In this document: positions 1-6,580 of the stretch, in pieces
Position numbering within the stretch: the stretch's first letter is position 1
How the letters are laid out: each line of letters starts with the position of its first letter
Assembly: GCA_039980455.1 (NCBI GenBank)
Contig: JBDXCG010000004.1
Coordinates: forward strand, 1,000,524 to 1,064,523
Source: CALINF01 sp039980455
GTDB taxonomy: Bacteria > Pseudomonadota > Gammaproteobacteria > Pseudomonadales > Halieaceae
Direction: 5' to 3'
Length of the DNA stretch: 64,000 nt
Program-made: the position numbers and the translations under genes
The notes under the pieces: model-generated
The model's input: the letters and a program-made list of their open reading frames with translations, nothing else
Told to the model about the DNA's origin: nothing
The model's database searches: none

Positions 1-370
1 TGAATCATCGGGGCACATCATCTGTTCCGATGTGACAACCACGGGCGATGGTATCGTCGCGTCCTTGCAAGTGCTGCTGGCCCTGCGAGCGGCCGATACT
101 GACCTGGCGGCGCTCAAGTCTGGCATGACCAAGTACCCTCAAACGATGATAAATGTGCCCGTGGCCGGCAAACCCGACCTGTCGAAGTTTCCCGCGCTGG
201 ATAGTGCGGTTGCCAACGTTGAGCAGCAGATGGGCGATCGTGGTCGGGTGTTGCTACGTCCATCGGGCACGGAACCTCTGGTGCGCGTGATGATAGAGGG
301 CGAAGATCCTGAAGAGGTTGCTGCGCAGTGCACCGACCTGGCAGAGCAAGTGGCGGCCATTTTGGGCTGA
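1..370 (+). CDS. glmM: Phosphoglucosamine mutase, C-terminal part (cut by left edge)
   Basis: This is the end of the enzyme that converts glucosamine-6-phosphate to glucosamine-1-phosphate on the way to UDP-GlcNAc, and so to peptidoglycan and LPS. The frame is open from base 2 with ESSGHIICSD, so the gene enters from outside the window and about 122 codons are present. Visible are the sugar-binding ESSGH element, TTTGDG, and the phosphate-binding loop RPSGTEP near the C-terminus. The catalytic phosphoserine loop lies outside. tpiA and secG follow on the same strand, an order known from Pseudomonas-type genomes. The GTG at 32 is internal, not the start. Confidence 0.95.
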   Translation, partial: ESSGHIICSDVTTTGDGIVASLQVLLALRAADTDLAALKSGMTKYPQTMINVPVAGKPDLSKFPALDSAVANVEQQMGDRGRVLLRPSGTEPLVRVMIEGEDPEEVAAQCTDLAEQVAAILG

Positions 371-448
371 CAAGCTGCCAATCTATCGTCTTGTAAGTGC
401 AGGGGTTCTTGGTTAAGATTGCCGCCGCTTTTTTGAAGGGAGAACAGG

Positions 449-1192
449 ATGCGTCGTCCCCTGGTTGCAGGAAATTGGAAGATGCACGGTTCTCAAGCCA
501 GTGCTCGGCAGCTGTTGACCGATTTGGTCGGTCAGCCAATAGCTGGCGAAGCCGATGTGGCAGTTTGCCCAGCCTATGTGCACCTTGCGCAGGCCGTGAA
601 TTTAACTGCTGATGCGTCGATTTCCGTAGGGGCGCAAGACTGTAGCCATATGGATAGTGGTGCGTTCACGGGTGAAGTGTCGCCGCCAATGCTCAAGGAT
701 CTTGGGTGTGAGTGGGTGATCATTGGCCACTCAGAGCGTCGACAATACCACCTGGAGTCAGACGAGCTGATTGCAGCAAAAGTTAAGGCAGCGGTAGCGG
801 CCTCACTCAAGCCTATTGTTTGTGTGGGCGAAACGCAGCAGGAGCGCGAGGACGGTGAAGCGCAAACGGTTGTAGCCAGGCAGTTGACGGGAGCACTGGG
901 TGTGCAGCCGGATTTGACTGGATTGGTCGTTGCTTATGAACCGGTATGGGCAATAGGAACCGGGTTGACCGCGACACCAGCCGAAGCTCAGGAGATGCAC
1001 TCCTTCATTCGCGGGCAGCTTGCAGCGATAGCAGGTGCTGAACCAGCGGATACGCGCATACTGTACGGTGGTAGCGTGAAGAGTAGTAATGCTGCGCAGT
1101 TGTTTGCGCAAGAAGATATAGATGGCGCCCTGGTGGGCGGCGCCGCTCTGGATGCTGGCGAGTTCGCCTGTATCATCGCAGCGGCTGCATAA
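449..1192 (+). CDS. tpiA: Triosephosphate isomerase
   Basis: It interconverts dihydroxyacetone phosphate and glyceraldehyde-3-phosphate in the cytoplasm (glycolysis and gluconeogenesis). The protein has 247 residues, normal for the family. Catalytic residues are visible: N9 and K11 in GNWKMHG, H94 in IIGHSERR, E164 in AYEPVWAIGTG, and the phosphate-binding ILYGGSVKSSNA near the C-terminus. The ATG at 449 follows a good ribosome site (AGGGAG). It lies 78 bp after glmM and 24-33 bp before secG (depending on the secG start), probably in one transcript. Confidence 0.98.
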   Translation: MRRPLVAGNWKMHGSQASARQLLTDLVGQPIAGEADVAVCPAYVHLAQAVNLTADASISVGAQDCSHMDSGAFTGEVSPPMLKDLGCEWVIIGHSERRQYHLESDELIAAKVKAAVAASLKPIVCVGETQQEREDGEAQTVVARQLTGALGVQPDLTGLVVAYEPVWAIGTGLTATPAEAQEMHSFIRGQLAAIAGAEPADTRILYGGSVKSSNAAQLFAQEDIDGALVGGAALDAGEFACIIAAAA

Positions 1193-1225
1193 TTCGATTC
1201 GAGGAAGCCTGCGGGCTTGGAAAGT

Positions 1226-1603
1226 ATGGAACAGATTATTTTAGCGATTCACCTGGTTGTAGCGTTGGCTATTATTGGCCTCATTATGCTGCAGCAAGGT
1301 AAGGGCGCAGACATGGGTGCCTCGTTTGGCGCTGGTGCGTCGCAGACATTATTTGGTAGCGACGGCAGTGGTAACGTGCTCACGCGCGCAACAGGCTGGC
1401 TAGTAGTCCTGTTTTTCGCCAGCAGCTTTGGACTTGCGCTATTGGCCACCCAAAAGACAGTCGTAGTTGATGATATTGGTCTTGCTATCCCGGCCGCTGT
1501 TGAAGTTGAGCAGCCTGTACTGGAGTCTGACTTACCGGTCGTAGACGACGCGACGCCTGCAGCCGTTAGCTCGGAAGCAGACGATATCCCGGAGCCGCAA
1601 TAA
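1226..1603 (+). CDS. secG: Protein translocase subunit SecG
   Basis: SecG is the small auxiliary subunit of the SecYEG inner-membrane translocon. The protein has about 125 residues: a first membrane helix (EQIILAIHLVVALAIIGLIML), the signature QQGKGADMGASFGAG, a glycine/serine loop, a second helix (TGWLVVLFFASSFGLALLA), and a roughly 45-residue acidic tail. The start is uncertain: ATG 1226 fits the family N-terminus, but TTG 1217 is better spaced from GAGGAA (1201-1206). A small hairpin (AAGCC/GGCTT, 1205-1218) lies between the ribosome site and the ATG. tRNA-Leu follows 7 bp downstream. Confidence 0.93.
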   Translation: MEQIILAIHLVVALAIIGLIMLQQGKGADMGASFGAGASQTLFGSDGSGNVLTRATGWLVVLFFASSFGLALLATQKTVVVDDIGLAIPAAVEVEQPVLESDLPVVDDATPAAVSSEADDIPEPQ

Positions 1604-1610
1604 CAGATTT

Positions 1611-1696
1611 GCCGAAGTGGTGGAATTGGTAGACACGCCATCTTGAGGGGGTGGTGAGCTATGCTCGTGCGGGTTCAAGTCCCGCCTTCGGCACCA
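1611..1696 (+). tRNA. tRNA-Leu (anticodon GAG)
   Basis: An 86-nt class II tRNA. The acceptor stem GCCGAAG pairs with CTTCGGC, followed by encoded ACCA. The anticodon stem CCATC pairs with GGTGG around loop TTGAGGG, giving anticodon GAG (reads CUC/CUU). A long variable arm and a T arm with GGTTCAAGTCC are present. It sits directly behind secG, as in many gammaproteobacteria, and is followed by a strong terminator. Confidence 0.96.
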
Positions 1697-1700
1697 AACA

Positions 1701-1734
1701 AAAAGGGCCTTCCGTATGGAAGGCCCTTTTTTTT
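1701..1734 (+). terminator. Rho-independent terminator after tRNA-Leu
   Basis: A 13-bp stem AAAAGGGCCTTCC with loop GTAT and its complement runs into a tract of eight T. It begins 4 bp after the tRNA CCA end and closes the glmM-tpiA-secG-tRNA transcript. Confidence 0.93.
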
Positions 1735-1835
1735 GGAGTGCGGCTCTTTCCAGCTGCGAGCTGGCGACTTTAAGCTGCTCCTCGGGTTAATCCCACATAT
1801 ACTCAGACGGTCGGGTGTTCATACGGGTGAGTTTC

Positions 1836-2483
1836 ATGAAGGGCGCAGATCCACATAACGCAAGTGCAAGAATCATTACGGCGGTTACTTTACTGGCCGT
1901 CGGCTACGCCGTTTTGCGTTATCACCTGGCAGGTGACGTTCCGTGGAAAGACTTCTCACTTTTTATACTGAACAAGGGCCTGTGTTTAGCGGCGTTTATT
2001 CTGCTTACACTCAATTTTGCGCTAGGGCCGGCAAGAAGTTTGGGCCTGGCTTTGCCCGGTTCGTGGCTAGATGCACGCAAGGCCTTTGGTATGACAGGGT
2101 TCCTGCTCGTGTTAATTCACGTGTTCGTTAGCTTTCTACTTTTTTCATCGTCGTATTACCCCAACTTCTTCACGTCTAACGGCACATTAACTGGAGTGGC
2201 CAGTATCAGCATGCTGGCAGGTATTCTGGGCTTCGTTTTTCTCTGGGCCTACAATCTGAGCTTTCAAACTAATCTGCGTGAAGACAAGGCATTCATCGCA
2301 TTCATCACATCCAGACGCGTCTCGATAGTGGCTCTGTCCTTAGGTGGCTTCCATCTGGCGTTAATGGGATACGCCGGTTGGTTAAACCCGTCAAGCTGGC
2401 ATGGCGGGTTGCCGCCCGTAAGCCTCATTGCATTTAGTTTCTTCGCTGTGGGTTACACGCTCAATATTTTCGGCCGGGAGTAG
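1836..2483 (+). CDS. Ferric-reductase-like transmembrane protein
   Basis: A hydrophobic protein of about 215 residues with around six membrane helices. Histidines lie in or near the helices (RYHLAG, VLIHVFV, GGFHLALMGYAGW), as in the ferric reductase-like/MsrQ (YedZ) haem-binding membrane domain. No soluble flavin or NAD domain follows, so it may be a cytochrome b-type subunit; the electron partner is not visible here. ATG 1836 is preferred because GGGTGA lies five bases upstream; GTG 1815 is the alternative. It is a single gene with no partner MsrP nearby. Family assignment is from the helix and His pattern and is moderate. Confidence 0.6.
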   Translation: MKGADPHNASARIITAVTLLAVGYAVLRYHLAGDVPWKDFSLFILNKGLCLAAFILLTLNFALGPARSLGLALPGSWLDARKAFGMTGFLLVLIHVFVSFLLFSSSYYPNFFTSNGTLTGVASISMLAGILGFVFLWAYNLSFQTNLREDKAFIAFITSRRVSIVALSLGGFHLALMGYAGWLNPSSWHGGLPPVSLIAFSFFAVGYTLNIFGRE

Positions 2484-2533
2484 CGCGAGATTGGGTCGTC
2501 TATAAATGCAGTGATAAAGGCGTAATAGCGGTT

Positions 2534-2557
2534 ATATAGTTTCACTTGTAACTATAT
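2534..2557. promoter_or_regulatory. Perfect inverted repeat, probable operator
   Basis: ATATAGTT (2534-2541), an 8-bp spacer, then AACTATAT (2550-2557). This is a perfect 8-8-8 dyad 45 bp before the VOC-FAH operon. The arms are one and a half to two helical turns apart, as for a dimeric repressor of MarR or GntR type. No regulator gene is adjacent, so the binding protein is unknown. Confidence 0.55.
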
Positions 2558-2602
2558 TCTACAGTGCCTATACTTTGTCTCTCATCCGCGAGGAGGCAGA
2601 TT

Positions 2603-3157
2603 ATGGATATCAAGCGCATACATCACGTGGCCTATCGGTGTCGTGATGCCAAAGAAACGATCGAATTCTATAAAAGCGTGATGGATATGGATCTGGTGCT
2701 GGCAATTGCCGAGGATCAGGTGCCGTCGACCAAAGCGCCCGACCCCTACATGCACGTTTTTCTGGATGCTGGCATGGGCAATGTCCTGGCATTTTTCGAG
2801 CTACCCAATTCGCCGGAAATGGGGCGAGATGAAGCGACGCCGGAATGGGTACAGCACATTGCATTTGAGGTGGAAGATGAGCGCGCGCTGTTAGCGGCGA
2901 AGTCCCAGATAGAGTCGCACGGAATTGAGGTTTTGGGACCTACCCATCATGGCATTTTCAAATCCATCTACTTTTTTGACCCTAACGGCCATCGTTTAGA
3001 GTTGGCGGCGAATATTGATCTGCCCGGTGACTTGGACACGCTGCGCGATGTTGCGCCCGCAATGATCGAGGAATGGTCGCGGACTAAAAAAGCACCGCGC
3101 CACGCCGCCTGGCTGCATGAGAGGGAATTTGCCGAGCAGGCGCAGGAGACATCATGA
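2603..3157 (+). CDS. VOC (glyoxalase/dioxygenase) superfamily protein
   Basis: A 184-residue vicinal-oxygen-chelate fold protein with two beta-alpha-beta-beta-beta modules. Likely metal ligands are in IHHVAYR near residue 8, AFFELP, VQHIAFEV and GHRLELAAN; the last His/Glu set is typical of metal-binding VOC enzymes. ATG 2603 is chosen because AGGAGG lies just upstream; the longer frame from 2564 lacks such a site. The stop overlaps the start of the FAH-family gene by four bases (ATGA), so the two are translated together. The pairing suggests ring-cleavage or isomerisation followed by hydrolysis in an aromatic or keto-acid pathway; the substrate cannot be read from sequence. Confidence 0.75.
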   Translation: MDIKRIHHVAYRCRDAKETIEFYKSVMDMDLVLAIAEDQVPSTKAPDPYMHVFLDAGMGNVLAFFELPNSPEMGRDEATPEWVQHIAFEVEDERALLAAKSQIESHGIEVLGPTHHGIFKSIYFFDPNGHRLELAANIDLPGDLDTLRDVAPAMIEEWSRTKKAPRHAAWLHEREFAEQAQETS

Positions 3158-4152
3158 AATTGGCATCACTGAACACGGGGCGCGATGGCGCGTTGGTGGT
3201 GGTCTCGCGCGATTTGGCACGTTACCTCACGACAGGTATGACAATGCAGGCAGCGCTGGATGATTGGAGCAGTGTTCAGTCTGTGCTCAATGCGCTGTAC
3301 GTGCGCGTCAATGCTGGAGAAGGGGAGACGTTTGATGAGGCCAGCTGCGCGTCGCCCCTGCCACGTGCTTATCAATGGGCAGATGGGTCGGCTTATGTGA
3401 ACCATGTCGAATTGGTGCGCAGGGCCCGTGGCGCCCAGATGCCTGAAAGCTTTTGGACGGACCCCCTGATGTACCAGGGAGGCTCGGATACCTTTTTGGG
3501 GCCGCGTGCCGATATCGTGATGGCCGACCCTGCTTGGGGAATAGATTTTGAGGGTGAGGTAGCAGTCGTGACCGACGATGTGCCTATGGGCGCATCGAAA
3601 GAGGAGGCTGCTGCAGCGATCCGATTGGTCATGCTGGTGAATGATGTTTCCTTGCGCAACCTGATTCCCGCGGAGCTGGGGAAGGGCTTTGGGTTCTTCC
3701 ACTCGAAGCCATCCAGTGCGTTTAGCCCTGTCTGTGTTACTCCAGACGAGTTAGGAGACGACTGGCGTGACGGTCGCTTGCATCGGCCTTTGTTGGTGCA
3801 CTATCGGGGTGAGGTGTTCGGCGAGGCCAATGCGGGTGTCGATATGACATTTAGCTTTCCTACCTTGGTGGCTCATGCTGCGAAAACGCGTGCGCTGTGT
3901 GCTGGCGCTGTTATTGGCTCGGGCACTGTATCCAATAAGGATGCCGATGGAACACCCGGGAAGTCGATAGCCGGAGGCGGGTTGGGATATAGCTGCCTCG
4001 CGGAGGTTCGTATGATTGAAACCATTAATGAAGGTAAACCTCGCACCGAGTTTATGACTGACGGTGATGTCGTGAGACTGGAAATGCGCGACGCCAATGG
4101 GCAGTCAATTTTTGGTGCAATTGAGCAGAGGGTCGTTATCCGTTCCCGATAG
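3154..4152 (+). CDS. Fumarylacetoacetate hydrolase (FAH) family protein
   Basis: A 332-residue protein with the FAH C-terminal fold: an acidic metal-binding series (DFEGEVAVV near residue 130), LVNDVSLRNLIP, KPSSAFSPVCVTPDELG, and the conserved GSGTVSNKDADGTPG with GLGYSCLAE. Family members hydrolyse C-C bonds of acylpyruvates or decarboxylate and hydrate related keto acids. It is translationally coupled to the VOC gene upstream. It could be a fumarylacetoacetase-like, acylpyruvase or 2-oxo-hept-3-ene-dioate-type enzyme. No other tyrosine or homogentisate genes lie in the window, so the pathway remains open. Confidence 0.82.
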   Translation: MKLASLNTGRDGALVVVSRDLARYLTTGMTMQAALDDWSSVQSVLNALYVRVNAGEGETFDEASCASPLPRAYQWADGSAYVNHVELVRRARGAQMPESFWTDPLMYQGGSDTFLGPRADIVMADPAWGIDFEGEVAVVTDDVPMGASKEEAAAAIRLVMLVNDVSLRNLIPAELGKGFGFFHSKPSSAFSPVCVTPDELGDDWRDGRLHRPLLVHYRGEVFGEANAGVDMTFSFPTLVAHAAKTRALCAGAVIGSGTVSNKDADGTPGKSIAGGGLGYSCLAEVRMIETINEGKPRTEFMTDGDVVRLEMRDANGQSIFGAIEQRVVIRSR

Positions 4153-4250
4153 AGCTCAGAGAACTGTTTGGCGGGGAAGGCAGAAACCAAGCCCGAAGAT
4201 AACCGGCAAATCCACCTTTTTCGCGCTGAAAATATAACCTTGGCATGCTG

Positions 4251-4279
4251 TTGACCCCGCATAGGCGGATACCTATAAT
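4251..4279 (+). promoter_or_regulatory. Sigma-70 promoter of the tRNA-fMet/rimP/nusA operon
   Basis: TTGACC (4251-4256), a spacer of exactly 17 bp and TATAAT (4274-4279). Transcription would start near 4286, about 75 bp before the initiator tRNA. In E. coli the equivalent metY promoter drives rimP-nusA-infB. Confidence 0.8.
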
Positions 4280-4361
4280 GCACGTCCTCGATTAGGGGCC
4301 AATTCTTGGAATAGGCTCAATTGCAAGGCGCAAAGGGGCCTTTGTAACGAGGAAATTTTGA

Positions 4362-4438
<77 letters not shown>

Positions 4439-4442
4439 ATAC

Positions 4443-4504
4443 CGTATCGCCTGCTCCAATGACCTGGCGATACGACGACGAAAAGCCCCTTATTGGGGCT
4501 TTTT
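4443..4504 (+). terminator. Hairpin pair and terminator/attenuator between tRNA-fMet and rimP
   Basis: Two structures follow the tRNA. The first is a perfect 9-bp stem CGTATCGCC (4443-4451) with 4466-4474. The second is stem AAAAGCCCC (4481-4489) with 4495-4503, followed by a short T run. The second looks like an intrinsic terminator, but rimP starts only 39 bp later without an evident promoter. Partial termination or tRNA 3' processing is therefore likely. Confidence 0.7.
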
Positions 4505-4542
4505 CGTATGTGACGTAAAAGCATGAATCGATCGGAGGTCGA

Positions 4543-4998
4543 GTGGCAGGTAAAGAGCAAAAGATGCAGATCATGCTCGAGCCCACGATTGAGGCACTGG
4601 GGTTCGAACTGTGGGGTATTGAACATATTTCGCAAGGTCGACACAGCGTGTTGCGCGTGTACATAGACTCGGACAATGGCATCGGGGTGGAAGATTGCGC
4701 CGCGGTAAGCCAGCAGGTGAGTGCGATTCTGGATGTTGAAGATCCGATTACCGGCGAGTACACGCTTGAAGTGTCGTCGCCGGGTATGGATCGACTGTTG
4801 TTCAAGCTTGAACAATATTCCGGTTATATCGGTGAACAGATTGAAATGCGTCTTCGCACTCCCTTTGAGGGCAGGCGCAAATTTAAAGGCATATTGAAAG
4901 GAATTGAAGGTGAGGATGTGGTGGTCCATGTGGATGATCACGAGTACCTCCTCCCCTTTAGCGCAGTCGATAAGGCGCGTGTAGAACCGCGTATCTAG
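4543..4998 (+). CDS. rimP: Ribosome maturation factor RimP
   Basis: RimP is needed for assembly of the 30S subunit. The protein has 151 residues with the two usual domains: an N-terminal alpha/beta domain (LEPTIEALGFELWGIE, LRVYIDSDNGIGVEDC, LEVSSPGMDRLL) and a C-terminal Sm-like barrel (GEQIEMRLRTP, GILKGIEGEDVVVHVD). The start is GTG 4543 behind GGAGGT. nusA follows after 29 bp in the conserved order. Confidence 0.96.
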   Translation: MAGKEQKMQIMLEPTIEALGFELWGIEHISQGRHSVLRVYIDSDNGIGVEDCAAVSQQVSAILDVEDPITGEYTLEVSSPGMDRLLFKLEQYSGYIGEQIEMRLRTPFEGRRKFKGILKGIEGEDVVVHVDDHEYLLPFSAVDKARVEPRI

Positions 4999-5027
4999 AC
5001 GCGGAAAGTGAACTGGCGAGGCTAGAA

Positions 5028-6521
5028 ATGACAAAAGAAATTCTGTTAGTAGCGGAAGCGGTATCGAACGAGAAAGGGGTGTCAGAGGACATCATTTTTG
5101 AGGCGATTGAATTGGCTTTGGCTACGGCTACCAAAAAGCGTTACGACGAAGACGCTGATATTGAAGTGACGATTGACCGTGAGACGGGTGACTACACTAC
5201 TCTGCGTCGCTGGTTGGTAGTGCCTGACGAAGAAATGGCATTGTTGGGTACTCAGTTCACCACCGAAGAGGCAATCGAGAAAGAAGCTTCTCTCAAGCCT
5301 GGTGATGTGTTCGAGGAGCAAATAGAGAATGTAGGCTTTGGCCGCATTGCTGCGCAAACCGCAAAGCAGGTGATTGTGCAGCGAGTGCGTGACGCCGAGC
5401 GTGCACAAGTTGTAGAGCAATACGCTGATCGTGTGGGCGACCTCGTTGCCGGTACGGTTAAGAAAGTGACTCGAGACAACGTCATTGTGGATCTAGGCAA
5501 CAATGCCGAAGGTCTTTTGCCACGTGAGCAACTGGTCGGTCGCGAGACTTTTCGTGTCAATGATCGCGTACGCGCAATTTTGATGGAAATCAGCGAGGAA
5601 ACTCGCGGGCCGCAGCTGATCCTGAGCCGTGCTTGCCCGGAAATGCTGATCGAGTTGTTCAAGATTGAAGTTCCAGAAATTGCAGAAGAAGTGATTCAGA
5701 TTCGTGCTGCGGCGCGTGATCCAGGTTCGCGCGCCAAGATCGCGGTTAAGACCAATGATCAGCGTATTGATCCTGTCGGTGCCTGTGTAGGCATGCGAGG
5801 ATCTCGTGTTCAAGCCGTATCGAATGAATTGGATAACGAGCGCGTAGACATTGTGCTTTGGGACGACAACCCTGCGCAGTTGGTGATCAATGCCATGTCG
5901 CCGGCGGAAGTGGAGTCGATCGTGGTCGACGAAGACAGCAACACGATGGACGTTGCTGTATCAGAGGACAATCTCGCTCAGGCGATTGGTCGTTCTGGCC
6001 AGAACGTTCGTTTGGCGGCAGATCTTACCAAGTGGACGATCAACGTGATGAGCACCGACGAAGCCGCCGATAAGCATGAGGCGGAAGCTGGCGAAGTCAT
6101 CAAGGTGTTCTGTGAGCAGCTCGACATTGACGAAGATGTTGCGGATATCCTGGTAGAGGAAGGTTTTACCACTCTAGAGGAAGTCGCCTACGTGCCACTG
6201 GAAGAAATGACGGCAATAGAAGGCTTCGACGAGGATATCGCTGAGGAACTTCGTGCCCGTGCCAAGGACGCTTTGTTGACGCAAGCAATTGCATCGGAAG
6301 AGCAGCTGGGTGCCAATGAGCCGGCGGAAGATCTGTTAACGATGGACGGCATGGATAAGCATCTGGCGTTTATTCTGGCGAGCCGCGGTGTCGTTACGAT
6401 GGAAGATCTTGCCGAGCAGGCGGTTGATGACCTGATAGATATCGAAGATATGACAGAAGAGCGTGCGGGTGAATTGATTATGACCGCACGCGCACCCTGG
6501 TTTGCCGAGGAGACGGAATAA
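5028..6521 (+). CDS. nusA: Transcription termination/antitermination factor NusA
   Basis: NusA binds RNA polymerase and modulates pausing, termination and antitermination. The 497-residue protein shows the N-terminal polymerase-binding domain (KEILLVAEAVSNEKGVSED), an S1 domain near residues 135-200 (LVAGTVKKVTRDNVIVDLG), two KH domains (DPVGACVGMRGSRVQAV and LAQAIGRSGQNVRLA), and two C-terminal acidic helix-hairpin-helix repeats (about 360-420 and 435-490). Length matches E. coli NusA. It is preceded by rimP and followed after 59 bp by infB. Confidence 0.97.
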   Translation: MTKEILLVAEAVSNEKGVSEDIIFEAIELALATATKKRYDEDADIEVTIDRETGDYTTLRRWLVVPDEEMALLGTQFTTEEAIEKEASLKPGDVFEEQIENVGFGRIAAQTAKQVIVQRVRDAERAQVVEQYADRVGDLVAGTVKKVTRDNVIVDLGNNAEGLLPREQLVGRETFRVNDRVRAILMEISEETRGPQLILSRACPEMLIELFKIEVPEIAEEVIQIRAAARDPGSRAKIAVKTNDQRIDPVGACVGMRGSRVQAVSNELDNERVDIVLWDDNPAQLVINAMSPAEVESIVVDEDSNTMDVAVSEDNLAQAIGRSGQNVRLAADLTKWTINVMSTDEAADKHEAEAGEVIKVFCEQLDIDEDVADILVEEGFTTLEEVAYVPLEEMTAIEGFDEDIAEELRARAKDALLTQAIASEEQLGANEPAEDLLTMDGMDKHLAFILASRGVVTMEDLAEQAVDDLIDIEDMTEERAGELIMTARAPWFAEETE

Positions 6522-6580
6522 CCCGAACGGATCGGGTCGTACGTCTTGGGCAAACCAACAGGGTATTGAGGAGATAAAGA

